Below are positions 51,441 through 63,584 of a stretch of DNA of 64,000 nucleotides, piece after piece. The stretch spans positions 3,038,001 to 3,102,000 of the forward strand of contig JAJKFH010001865.1 in assembly GCA_023333565.1 (NCBI GenBank), given 5' to 3'. The stretch is from Puffinus mauretanicus (Eukaryota; Chordata; Aves; Procellariiformes; Procellariidae). Position 1 is the stretch's first letter, and every line of letters starts with the position of its first letter. The notes beneath the pieces were generated by a model. The model was not told the origin of the DNA. It saw nothing but the letters and a program-made list of their open reading frames with translations, and did no database searches. The translations under genes and the position numbers were made by a program.

Positions 51441-54029
51441 ATACAAAACTTAGCAGCCTGTCACATTTTAATTATCTTTTCAACTACTAACTAGGCCTTC
51501 TCATTGATTCTATGAAATGACAAACTTTCAAGAGTTTTAATGTTACTTTCCCCCTGCCACCATGATCTGCTCATCACAGCAGAGAACCAGAATCCCATCA
51601 AAGAGCAGAATGGGACATTTGCTGCAAGATAATCTCTGCCCCTAATACTACAGGAACCCTCAGTAAAAGTCTATCCTAAATGAAGAACATGGCAGAAATT
51701 TCAATGACATCAGTGGAGTAGGATTTTGCATGTGTTGATGACAAATAAGCTCTGAGAAAGCAACCTATCTAAAACGGAAATTAATTTTTTTTTTGGTAGT
51801 GTTGATCAGAATAATTACTTCTCCAACCATATGAGCATCAAAGAGAACACAAGCGGCAGGCATTAGCAGGCACACAGCCACATGATGCACAGCAGTGGTA
51901 CCTGCGCGTGACCATACCAAATTACACACATACTCATTTGACACATCTCCATTTCTTCCTCCCAGCTCTCCGGACTGATTTCCTTTTAATCAAATAAGAG
52001 ACAGAAAGACGCTGGTTGGCCCAGAGCCAGCGTTATCACCTCCGCGCCACCTTCTCCCCCTCCTCTCTGAGGAGCAGCATTGGGACACAGGCAGGGTAAG
52101 AGGAAAGCCAGGCATTTTCCCCGCAGCCTCAAAAGCAGCAGCAGTGGTTAGAACAGGACAAAGCTGTTCCAGTTAGTGCTGGAAACTAATGCCCAGACCA
52201 AAGTGCAAAGGAAGATACCTGGAGCTTTGTCTCTGCTCCTTTAGGGACAGTACACGGAGCATGTTGTTATTTACAACCTACAGAGAAAAGCTATTTGCGC
52301 TCCTTTCACTTACGATGGCTTTCAACTACGTGTGTTAAATCTTAAAAAGATATAAATGAAGGTGCACTGGTCATGGGAATGTTAACTCATTTTTGTATTA
52401 CTGCTTTTGCTAAAATTACTTCAACAGGTACTTTATTCATTTCAGACAGAGCCTTAAGTCTTTTTGCTCAAACTCAGTGGGAACATTTGTGCAATACGCG
52501 CCACAGTGAAATCATGTGCATTAAAAATTGGCCCGCTGTCAGCCATGAGCCTTTGATGAGATTCAATATATAGACAGTAGTGCTTACTCTGGAGCAACCT
52601 GGGAAGGCATCCTTTATCTCTTATTTTAATTTTAGTACTTAAGACTAATTCTTTCAATAATTCTTAATGCTTAATTAAGAAAGACGACAGTGGGCATAAT
52701 CTCTTTTAGAGAATCCAGTACCAAATATAAATGCCATTTCAGAACAGATGTTGTTACAGATTAGGTATAATTAATACTATATTGAAAATGGACAAAATTA
52801 AATTAAATTGATATTGTATATCTAGGGAACTCTGATAAATCACAGCTCTGTGAGAATAGAAGGTTTTCTGTACATTGCAGCAGCGCACAAAATGCACCAG
52901 AGCAAACAGAAAGATTAATTGCTGTACTATAAAAAAGCTAAGTCTGAAAGAAACATGCATCGACTTCTGTGCTCACGGTCACTAAAAGGCAAGGACAGAC
53001 TTTACAGAGCAAAACTGGGTTTGAATCTGTAGTAAAAATGCTCAGAGTACCTGATGTTTTGCTGGAAACGAGAGAAAAGTTCAAAGGCAAGCAAACTTCC
53101 ATTTTTGCAATGGAGAAGGCGGCAGTGAGAAAATTAATCTTGTGCATTAATCTTAGCATTCCTCACAAGTGACTCAGGCCTGCAGAAGAAAACATTCCCA
53201 CTATCTGGTTAGAAAACATCACGTTTCCCACATGGAAGGGAGGAGAGGAGCCCGAGCAGTGCTGGTTTTATTACTTTCACCCTGATGAATCTGTTTGCAG
53301 ACCCTTCAGCTGTTCCGAGTCCCAAACTGCTAAGGAAAATGGTTTCCATTTACCAACAAAAATTAAACTAGCCCTCACATGTATAATAAGCTTGAGTCAG
53401 AGCATTCCTAAACAATTATTTAATGATTTATAATTTATTATAATAGTCCTTGGTAAAAGCATTTTAGAACCACAAGCAGCAGCAAAGTAGATGAGATGCT
53501 AGTAACTCCATAGCAATACGCATTTACACACTTAAGAGCTATAAATATATACTTTACGTGGTGACAAGCGTAAAAAAAGTCCATCCAGCCATGAGGAGCA
53601 GGAAATACCCTTGGTGAGCTGGAGGAGTGAGAGAGCTCAGAAAGCCACCTGCAGCACCTGAAACCCCGCTGTTTCTTGTGCCCGAGCCAAACGGCTCCTT
53701 TTTTCAGTGAACGCCCGGTGCTGTCGGAAGCGCTGACCGCACGCAGTTCTCATTCACCTCGGTAAAAGCCATTGTAGTTACCAACTGGGAAAAAATATAT
53801 TTCAAGGCTCAGGTTTGCAAAAGGGACAGTCAGTCCTGATGCTTCACTCTTAAGCCCTCAATGCTTGCAACAGAAGGAAGAGCGTCCCGCTGGGAAGTAC
53901 AAGAAGTAAGGGGAGTTACAACCGACCTCTTTCACAACCGCCGGCGTGCTGAGTAAGCAGCTGCTCCAGCCAGCCCCTAAGAAGCAGCAGATGTGGGTGT
54001 CCCAACTTACATTACTTCAGAGCGCTGAA

Positions 54030-54285
54030 TGACTACACTCGTCATCCAGGAGAGGCTTGTATCACGCCAGCTCTCAACCCGCTCACCCTCCTCGGGATAC
54101 GAGTGCCAACATGGAAATTGCGACACGTAGGAGAGCGAGCAGGAGGCCGGTTATGCCAGAGGCGGGTGCCCAGGGTGCCTGCCCCGGGGGGCGAGGTGTT
54201 CCTCAGCATCACCACCTCGCACCCGCATCCCCCGAGTCTCCCAGGAGACTCCAGGTGGATCCGAAGATAGGATCAGCAGGACAAG
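54030..54285. promoter_or_regulatory. CpG-enriched block
   Basis: About 17 CpGs in 250 bases within AT-rich surroundings, including a CCCCGGGGGGCGAGG segment near 54183. An 80-codon frame (54057-54299) is Pro/Arg/Ala-rich with no recognisable domain. Possible regulatory element only. Confidence 0.22.
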
Positions 54286-55335
54286 CAACTGAGCACTGAA
54301 AGCTAATTTACCATCTTCATAAAACACATACAGGACAGCAAGGCAGAAGACTCAAAAATGCCTCCTGTAGAAGCAGGTAAAAAACCCCACAGCTTAACCA
54401 CTCGCAAAACAAGAAGGAATCGATGTGAAACAATTAAACTATACAGAACACTTATGGCAAGCAATTGCGATTTATTCACCTTAAAAGTATTTCCCAATAC
54501 AGTTATTCAGCTGAGCTTCTGTTTTGTTTTTTTATTAATGTGACATGAAAGTTGAATTCAGAATGATTTTTCTCTATTTTTATTTATACACGTGGTATTA
54601 CCATTTACAATTCAAATATGATTTTTTTACTGTGCCCCTGAATGAAAATTACCAGTTCAGTCTGAATAGTTTTTCTGTACCGGCTCAGGTCTTTCAGTAA
54701 TTGCTTTTTCACAACATAATGTATTGAGAAAGAACTGAGACTATTGAAAATAATTGTATTGGCAACCAAGGAAGGCAAATTATAAAGAGCAAATATTTAA
54801 AGCCAAGTCCTCCTATTATGAATTGTATTTCCAACTTTCTTCCACTTTCCTTTATTAAATATTATACGATATTCTACTGGAACAGAAGGATATAAAATAT
54901 TCTTTAAATGTTTTCCCTCTCTCTCCATATCTTGCACGTTAGGTCAGTTGCCCCACTTTACAGCTCAGCTTAAAAGTTGTAACAAAAAAGTGGAGGGAAA
55001 ATAAGTTTGAAGAATGCCACCATAAAACATGCAATTCTTTGCTGTTTCAAAGAAATTCAAGTTTTTCCACTTCTCACACTATGGTAAGTGATACAAGACA
55101 AAAGGATGGAATTTAAGTTATTAACAGATTTTTCCCATCTGTTTCCAGTATCTCACTGTGGTTTACAAAATCCTTAATCGTGTTTGGATTTTTTGTTGTT
55201 TGGGGGTTTTTTTGGTTGCTGTTGAGTTTGGCACAGACAAGGACAGTGTCTCCAAGCCACAACCTATTACAAGCTTTTATTCGAAAAAATAAAATAAAGG
55301 CTTGTTACTAGCTTTTACTTTACTAGTGTTTACTT

Positions 55336-55353
55336 TAACCTGTCAACAGGTTA
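55336..55353. repeat. Inverted repeat, 8-bp arms, 2-bp centre
   Basis: Arms TAACCTGT and ACAGGTTA flank CA. Just upstream, the word TTTACTTTA occurs twice (about 55314 and 55329), so the spot also has a short direct duplication. Confidence 0.75.
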
Positions 55354-56449
55354 CAGAGACAACAAGATGAAAGTGAGATAGCGTGAAGAAAAAGAATTAT
55401 AATATATCAACTATAGTAATTAGACTGATGAGCTTCCAAGGCGATTGTAAAAATTCATTCTTTCTGAAAATGTGTATATTACAGACTTTAAATTATATAC
55501 GTGTAAATGAAAGACTGTAACAGTTTTTCAAGAGACAATACAACACAGGAAGGTTTCCACCAAAAAGGAGGGCCAAGTAAGCATCCGCAGACATTAATTT
55601 GCCATTCATTTTTTTCTTTTATCCATAGCCCGCTAATTATCCTAATCTGCATAGATGCTAACATGCATATTTACTAACTTTCCATAAGCACCTTTCATAA
55701 ATATACAGCACATTGATGTGAACTTGGGGAAGGATTATAGAAAACTTTATAAAGAAATGTACTCATTTCCTCAATGTGTCTGACAGTTTCATTAAAAGAT
55801 TTCTCTGGAAAGATAATATCCAGCAATGGGAATCTTAAATGTGGTTAACCTTAACCCAGCAGGGCAGAAATGGCAGATCTTTGTTTAGTTTGGAGTGACT
55901 GCTGTTCAAATGCTTTAGAGCATCTCAACCATATTAGAAAAGCATCTCTCAAAGTCACTCGCATGCATTGTCTAGAAAAACAGTAATAAAGCAAGCTGTT
56001 GATTTTTAATAATTGAAATAAATAAGGATAATGCCAGACATTCTCTGACTCAACAGAAAAATAGGGAAACTGAAACCACTGAGAAGTGAAGTAACATGCC
56101 ACAAAAGTCAGTAAAAGAGGAGGAAGAATACCCCGTTCTCCTGACATGTTACATTGGCCCCGGGATGGGAGATTCCACCTCAGCTTGAAGAAGTCCAACA
56201 GACAGTACGTTAGGACAGCTGTAAGTTAAGGTTTGTCATAATGCCATTATTCTTTATAGAAAATTAAAATCTGGGGTTTCTTTGATCCCTATTTTAAACA
56301 ATGAACTGGAATGCTTAGAATTGTAAATGCTAAAGAAGCAATCCTTATATAACTCTAGATCTTAAAATGCAAACTTCTTAAAAAGAGCTCTTCAGGTATA
56401 TTTAATGCTGTCAGTTTGGTTATTAAGATACTGAAAACTTAAGAGTAGA

Positions 56450-56515
56450 AATATTCTATGGAAGTCAGTGGGATTACACACACTGAGTTCAGTCACACAG
56501 GATTTTATCTTAATC
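56450..56515 (+). mobile_element. Possible ancient CR1/L3-type relic
   Basis: CTATGGAAGTCAGTGGGATT (56457-56476), then an ACACAC-rich part and CACAGGATTTT near 56496, resembles the GAAGTCAATGGGA ... CAGGAT pattern I know from the 3' ends of old amniote CR1/L3 elements. The match is short, from memory, and could be chance. Confidence 0.35.
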
Positions 56516-57807
56516 TTTAACACTTCCAGAACTGCCTACGTAACTACTTTCACGGTAGATAAAGATGAACAATATAACCCCCATCCTTTATCACCGTAGT
56601 TAACCATTACACACTTCTTCCATTCAATAAAGATTGACTTATTGATCTACAAAATCTTCTGGTCACCTACCAAAACATGACCCACTTGCTCCGCTGCTTA
56701 TTCAGGGATCTCTTTCTCAGGTCATTTGACCTGCTCCTCATTGATGTTGTCCCTTTCCCTAAAATACTTTTCTTCTAATCCATCTAATCTGCCTGGATGG
56801 GCTCTACATTCTCCTTTCCCCACTTCCTCCTCTTAGACTTCTTAACTCTCTTCAACGTGTTTTCTTCCTCACTTCCTTTATGCCCATACTAGATCCTAGC
56901 AATGTATTAACTAAAAAGGACAGTTACTTTGACAACACAAGCACTAACCTCTCAACTAACCCCACTATTACAGTGCTTCCCCTGCTTCTTCTTCTTATTC
57001 AAATAGCACTCATTAGTAGTTGCCCGACTTCTTCTTAGCTTGAAACACAGGCAGACCAGGCAGCTGCCGCAGCATTGCCACTGGGTAAACTCTGTGGCGA
57101 GAGTACAGCCAAGAAGCCTATGCTCACGCTGCAACCCCGTAATGAATATGAAATAGGTCACTCTTTAGTGACAAAGAACAAGCCACTTTTCATGTATCGT
57201 AGAGTAAGAGCATTTGTAATGGACAGTAACTACTTAATAGCTGATATGCAGCAAACTAACATTGGAGTTTATTTTGTTGTAACTTGCTTACATTTCAAAA
57301 ATGCAAACTCTTCAGGAAAGCTGTTTTAGGTCTCCCTGTCACTTCCATCTTCATAGTATACATTTTCTACCACCATTAGCACCTTTACATAGTCAGAGAA
57401 ATGTAAAGGAATGTTATTGCAAGTGACAGCCAAACCTTTTACATTATATGTAATGGAACATGCAGCAGACTATATGCATATGATAAAATAATTTTCCATC
57501 TGAGACAGAGTCCATGAACCCTTTCAAAAAGCCTTGGTTTTGTTATTTTTTTTAACCTTGCACAATCTTTCTTATCTGATAGTATTGGCTTTTTTATGAA
57601 GGAGACTAAAAATTAAATATTTTTATCTCATGCAACAGAACTGCATTGTAGGTACTTCAGAGCAACTAAGGATGTTTAATCACTTTTCTCCTAGGATTCT
57701 CCTTAATTTGATGTTTCAAAAGTTATACACAGCATGTCAGCAAAAATAATGCTATGATGGGAGTATTCTGACAGAAGCACAGAAATCTGCTGCTGCCACG
57801 TTCTCAG

Positions 57808-57870
57808 TCTCTCTCTCTCTCTTGTTTTTTTTTTGGTTGTGGTTTTGTTTGTTTGTTTGTTTGTTTTTTA
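57808..57870 (+). repeat. Compound microsatellite: (TC)n, T-run, (GTTT)n
   Basis: A TC dinucleotide run of about 15 bases, then a T10 run, then GGTTGTGG and about five GTTT units. This is the longest compound microsatellite in the window and probably length-polymorphic. Confidence 0.85.
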
Positions 57871-60344
57871 AGGAAAAGCTGCAAGACCTAAAAGAACATT
57901 TAACAGCAAAACTATCATTTATTTTAGAATACATCTTTCCATACATGCTAACTAGCTCCTTCTCTCTCTGTCGAGGAGCTAATAGACTACTTGGCAACTA
58001 GATGTAAATGAAACAAAATAAAAAGAGGTCTCCAAACGTTCAAGTATCTGAAAGGCGAGAGGTCCCTGGATGCTTAATGTTTAACAAGAACTTTCCATCT
58101 CTCTCCAGACCAAGCCTAAAAGAGCTTTTTATTTCTTGGTGCCAATCCATTTAATGTAATCCTATCTCCTTGTTTATGTGTATTCTGGGAAATGAGAGCA
58201 GTGTCCTGTCTTTGAATAAATCTCTACCTTTTCAATCCACACAGTTCTTGGTATCTTTTCAGCCATACACACCTACAGCTCACTTCGTGTGAATTAACGT
58301 GACTTTCCCGTAAAAGCTGGCTTGAACATCATAAATAATTGGCAAGCGTTAAATAAACTCCTTGGAAAGCAAAGCTCAGGATGAGATGGAGACTCCCCGC
58401 AGCCACCCCACCTGGCAGCAAGAAGGCAGAGGCCACCGCAGCCGCTAGTCCCCACCACCCCAAGGATAAGTGAGACATTGCAATGCAAATATTTTGAGTG
58501 TCACATTCACGAGGAATCTAACTGGGCAGTTGGGCACACCACCGTTGTGGAAGTTACTCTGAGAAGATGCAGGGTTTATTAGAGCCAATGCTTTCTGCTT
58601 CCCTGCTCGTGAAAACTCCATGTAGTCAAATTTTCACAGTTTTTCTCTCATTTTTCAACTTGCAGAGCAACACGCATGTAGAACGTCCTAAAAATCAGGT
58701 GGAAGACAAACAATTTACAAGCACTTCTGACAGCACTGGCCTAAATAAGCTTGTGGTCACCCCTCAGCTTTCCTCAAATTGTACCAAAGGAGGTTGCCTG
58801 TGCTTCTCTTGAGCAAGAGGAGCGGCTTCAGACAGACCGCATCCTTCTGTTCCTCCTCTCTCTTCTCAGGTCTTGCTTCACACATCTCCCCTTACATACC
58901 GCAGTCTGCCATTTTCTCAGCCTGCTAGCTCTCCTTTTCCCTTTAAATCCCACAGACCAGTACATCAGCCCTTTCACCTCCCGCCTGTGCGTGGTGCCAT
59001 CTTGTTGTACCTATTCGGAAACCTGCACGTCTCTCCCCTCATCTCTCGCCAACCGCAGCGGCCTCCACGCGTCCAGGCTCCCTAAACCCTTGCACCTATG
59101 CAAACCCAGCTAGGACGGGAGGAGATCAGGGGTCTGAAGGGAACCAGGTCATCGAGAACTGCTTTAATAGATACTTAAGCAACACGCATTTTCAGCATAC
59201 CTTCCCTGTGCGTGCATTCACCAGGTCCAGGGAGATAATACAGCTGAGAGAGACAGCTATTCTGGCTGGGGAGGCCGTCTGGAGGAGGAATTACAGAGCG
59301 AGGACAGGACTCACCCTCGGCCTCAGGCCTCTGCCAAGACAAGGCAGCGGGATGAAAGGACCTGACCTCTGAAACTTGCCTGAGGATTAAATGAGCTTCT
59401 TCACATTGTGTACGAATGTAACTGTTTTGATTGTGGTTTGCCATCCTACTAGACTGTAATAAAAGTTTTTCCCTCAGCGTAAACCAATTACATCAACAGC
59501 CCAACGTGTGGTGGGACTGCGTGCACACTTCCTCCATGGGCGTCTCCCCCGCGTGACACACAGCTGTCACCCCGGCCCCTCTTCTCACCAAGGAGGAACA
59601 GCCCTCCCGGCCCACAGGCAGGTCAGGCACGGGCAGACCCCACAGGCAGATTCTTGCTGGACACCATAATATAAAGAAAGACATTCTTATTACACGTAAA
59701 AAATTTAGTATGACAAGGATCCTTCAGATAATTTTTTTTTTAATGATCAAAATATCCTCATTTTCTTCCCTAGCATGACCGTCTTTAGCGATGTCTTCTC
59801 AAAGTTAAGCGTGAAGAGGACAAAGGGCTGGGCTCCAACAGCATTGCCAAAGAAAATACAGGTGTGTGAGGAAAGGAGAGTTGTTTTGTCGCTTCTATGA
59901 ATATTTTAAGTAATGGAGAGTCAAAAGCAGATATGATAATACCACCTGACAGAAAACACCAGGCTGCCTGAAGAACAAATAGTGAGCATCTTAACTGACA
60001 ACAGACGGGGCCAATCCCCTTACCCAAGGTGACAAGCAGAAAGCACTCGGCCTTTTCAACATCCCCCCTCAAACCCTCCCGATAGTTACACTAACAAAAG
60101 TTTATATTGCCATAGTACTCGTACTCTCACAAGGGGCTCCTACTGTGCTAGGTTCCCACCTCAGAAATCTCTCATCAAGAAGTTACCCCTCCCACTCCTA
60201 GTGAGGCAGGTAACATGCAAGTACAGCGGCACGCACGTGGCCATTTACTACACATAAAGCACATGCCGACTGCTGCCCCCCCAAAACGGCCCCATGTCTG
60301 TCTTCTCAGTATTACCAGTGAAGAAAAAATTCCTAAAGCAGAAT

Positions 60345-60380
60345 CTAAAAAAAAAAAAAACACCCCAAAACAAAACCAAA
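60345..60380 (+). repeat. A14 run with A/C-rich continuation
   Basis: Poly-A of about 14 bases followed by CACCCC and AAAACAAAACC units. Confidence 0.75.
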
Positions 60381-61329
60381 AGCAGTAGCTTCTACCATCT
60401 GGATGATCTAACTGATGTATGCCAGAATAGCCTTTCTTTCATGTAATGATACATTGAGCCTGGTCCTGTTAGTTATAAATACATCCAACGTCAGAATAAT
60501 CACATACACTGCCAGAGTAAAGAGGATTTTGTGTACATGGCAATCAGCCTTGGTCACCTTGACTGAGACACTGAGGGAACAGCTGGGGAAAAAAAGGAGA
60601 GGTACAAAAGTCTTTTGTAAAGATACAGTGGTAGAGTTAGTAGGGGATGTTTAATATTAATTTCATTCGACTGATGAAGAGATTCTCTGATAGACTCTGT
60701 AACACAGCCACAGACTGCAGGAAGCAGTCCCACAAGGGACAGACCAGGGAGCTTCCTCATTTTAAATTCCAAGAGGAAAGTGGTACTGCAACAGATCAGC
60801 CTCTGCGAGCTTCCAAATATCCAGTGGGGTATGTGTGTTTGGCAATATAACAAAACACTAATGCCCCCCAAACATTAACAATGTGACATTGCTAGCTACT
60901 GATAGCCAAACAGAAACTCCCTCTTTCCCAGCCGGACAGAGTATCAGTAAGTCCTACCTCCTAAGAATTGAAGGTTCAGGTTAATGTGTAGAGAGGACCA
61001 TACGTGCAGAGTTCTCCATCTCATGAGCAGAAGACAACTTCCTGAAAGATTTTCTGCAGATTCAGTGAACACTAAGCAACAGAGGTGAGCTTAAATGAAT
61101 ACTTAAGCTACTGAGGCTACTGCATCAGTTATGAAGAACATCTCTGCACTCTACCAAGGGGTCTTGCATGCAGCCAGAGTTGGCAAGAGCTGTAATGAGC
61201 TCCAGTGGAGCTACGGTGCCAGAGAACTGTAAAAGAGAAATGGAGAGTGAGGTATCCATGGGTGTAATATTTTCAGAGTACAAAGAAATTTGAAGCCTGC
61301 TTATCAGAAGCAACTGTCCTTCACACATG

Positions 61330-61375
61330 TAACAGCAATGGGAAAAACCTTTCAATGGGAGCAGGAACCTTCAAA
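61330..61375 (+). mobile_element. Possible ancient CR1/L3-type relic
   Basis: AGCAATGGGAAAAACC followed by TTTCAATGGGAGCAGGAACC (61350-61369) resembles the CAATGGGAGCAGGATC word of the same old repeat group. Short and low confidence. Confidence 0.3.
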
Positions 61376-63342
61376 GCGAACAGGAATGAAACCCTTATCC
61401 TCCAACATATCTTTACCTCATTTCATGAATCTATGTATTTATGATGAGGCTTCTCACACAGGTACTGAGCTCGGTCCAGTTCTTGTAGGTTCCTCTGCGG
61501 AGTACAGACAAGTACTAGCAGTTCAGTCCAACAACTTTGTGAACATCGCATAGGATAAATACTGTTCAGCCTAAGTAGAAACAGCCATTGTTAGAAAAAG
61601 AGTCCCCTAAATCATTAATTGTCAGCGTATATAGCCCTGGCACATTCCTTGTTACCTCCAAGAGAGTACATTCACAGCCCAGAACAGGGCTATGAAGAAA
61701 TGACAAAGCACCTCAGCCTATAAAACAGAAATACTTGGCTAAGTGACTGGTCCTAAGGAGCATCCAAGACAAGAGAAAAGGCGCTCTCCCCTTTCTGCTA
61801 AAGAGCTCAGCACTCTGCTTCTTCCTCCCCCTTTCCTTTCACTGAGTGGAGATGGTTGCTCCAACCAGTTTTATATCAGCTACTTCTGGACTTCAGAACT
61901 GGTTCATTCTCTTGCAACAGCTGTGCTCTTCACTACAGGTACGCATGGCTCATCACAACAGTCTGTGTTTAGAAGACTACCAGTCTTCCATGGGATCTTA
62001 CTACCAATTAAGTACTTTTTAACTCTCATTTCAAAGTCCATTGCTTTTTGGATGGAACTGTTATTTTCCAGAAGTTTTAGATATTTATAATTGTTAATGT
62101 ACAGTCTCCAGAATTTCTCTTTACTATTCCTTATCTAGTTGCTACCATGTAAGACCGCCTGTTGATGAACAGCTAAAGGCAAGTTTAATTCTTCATTACT
62201 CTGGCGAACATTTGGAGCAAACCAAGTAACTGCTTTGGAGTTTTCATCAACCTAACACAGGGCAAAATGCATTCTTCAGGACTACAACACCACTATGAGC
62301 CTAAAAATGACTAAACCTTTTAAATGCTGTACATCTGAGATAAATATATCTGCTGGTAGCATATCAGTGGAAGAAGAAAGTTTTACATAGGATTTTCGTA
62401 TTCATTTAATTACTTTGTCTCCAAATACAGTGGCAATACTAGCTGTTTTCATCACTGATACAAGGTTATACAATTAAAAAAAAAAAGAAAAAAGAATTGA
62501 ATTGTTCTTTTGACATCTTACTTTCACTTCAAGGCTGGTTTTCAGTACTTTTGAGTATTCGTCTGTTAAAGCGATTCTTTCATGTATTGGCATTATATGG
62601 ATAATAAGTTTTCCTTACTTAGAGGAAGAAAAGTGTTGACTGGAAAACCAGGCTTATCATTTTGACAGTCTTCTGCATTTAGAAAGGTAGAAATGCATCT
62701 TTGCATCTGACAGAAAGCAATATTTAATGCCTTTTTAAAAGCATTGTGGTGTAAAGTTGCAAAGTAAATGTTAGAAAGCATCTTTGATTACCTTGCTTTT
62801 GTTTCAGAACATTATTCCCATTTGATAAAGATTTCACACAACGTCTTTTATGTCCGCATGCAGGATTTCTTGGCCCTGAAAGATGCATAAAGCTTTCCAG
62901 CTTCCTTTATTTCATAAACATAAAAACACAAAGCGTGTTGAGCTGCAGTCCAGCACAACTTAAACAGGAAGCTAAGAGTAGTTACAGGTACCACATCTGG
63001 TCCTGAATCTTAGTAATTTTTCTTGGTTTACAAGCAAGTTTGTGGTTTCGGTTTTTTTGCTTAATATGAGTGAAAGATCCACACTTAAAAGAGAGAACAC
63101 TTGCATCTATAAACACTCGGGGAAAGTGGTTACGTAACAGCAACAGATCTACACCGGATTTTGAGAACAAGAGCAATTCTTCTTGTTTCAAAACCTTTTG
63201 GACACTAGCTCACCTTTTGGTGTAAGGTAAGACACTAAGGTACCCAGGATAGAGAAAGCTTAGTGCAGAACCAAGCTTGCATATTCTTACCTACACTGTG
63301 TGCACAAACTGAGCACACAGTATTGATTTCAACCCTGGGACT

Positions 63343-63584
63343 ATGCTTCCTAGCAGATCACTGCAGTTATGTCAAGTAGCCATCGTGAGGCCCACAAGCC
63401 AGCTACAGACGCCAAACGCTGCACGAGTTAATGGGTACGCAGATTGCTTGTGCTGCACCAAGGCACACAAACTTAATGACAAGGTTGCCTGCCAGGCCCA
63501 CATCATGGCAGACCCACTAGACCTCTAGGGACACTTGGGCATAACGCAAGAACCGTCCAGCATACAAGTCAAATATAGCAGGGC
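63343..63584 (+). other. Unassigned flank upstream of the CR1 fragment
   Basis: A short open frame here (63343-63528) ends at a stop just before the CR1 match. Its residues do not resemble the upstream part of the CR1 reverse transcriptase, so this is read as the 5' flank of a truncated insertion. It could instead belong to a divergent or rearranged part of the element; no target-site duplication can be tested because the 3' end is missing. Confidence 0.4.

Larger units (their letters stand above)
44001..53500. other. Non-coding, AT-rich; no gene recognised
   Basis: A 102-codon ATG frame at 44009-44317 has ordinary residue use but no recognisable domain. A short AT-alternating stretch lies at 46025-46050, and a G-rich word (GGGGGCGAGGGGGG) at 47165-47178. 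Palindrome, tandem repeat and A/C tract are listed separately. Confidence 0.55.
53501..63342. other. Non-coding; CpG patches and weak repeat relics
   Basis: Holds the 54.03-54.28 kb CpG block, smaller GC-rich patches at 58.39-58.46 and 59.50-59.65 kb, the compound microsatellite and two possible CR1/L3 relics. The 58751-59113 frame (120 codons, Leu/Ser/Pro-rich) has no recognisable domain. Confidence 0.55.

Noticed and set aside
51162..51446. Hydrophobic minus-strand frame resembling a membrane protein
   Set aside because: The Phe/Leu/Ser content is produced by the purine-rich opposite strand.
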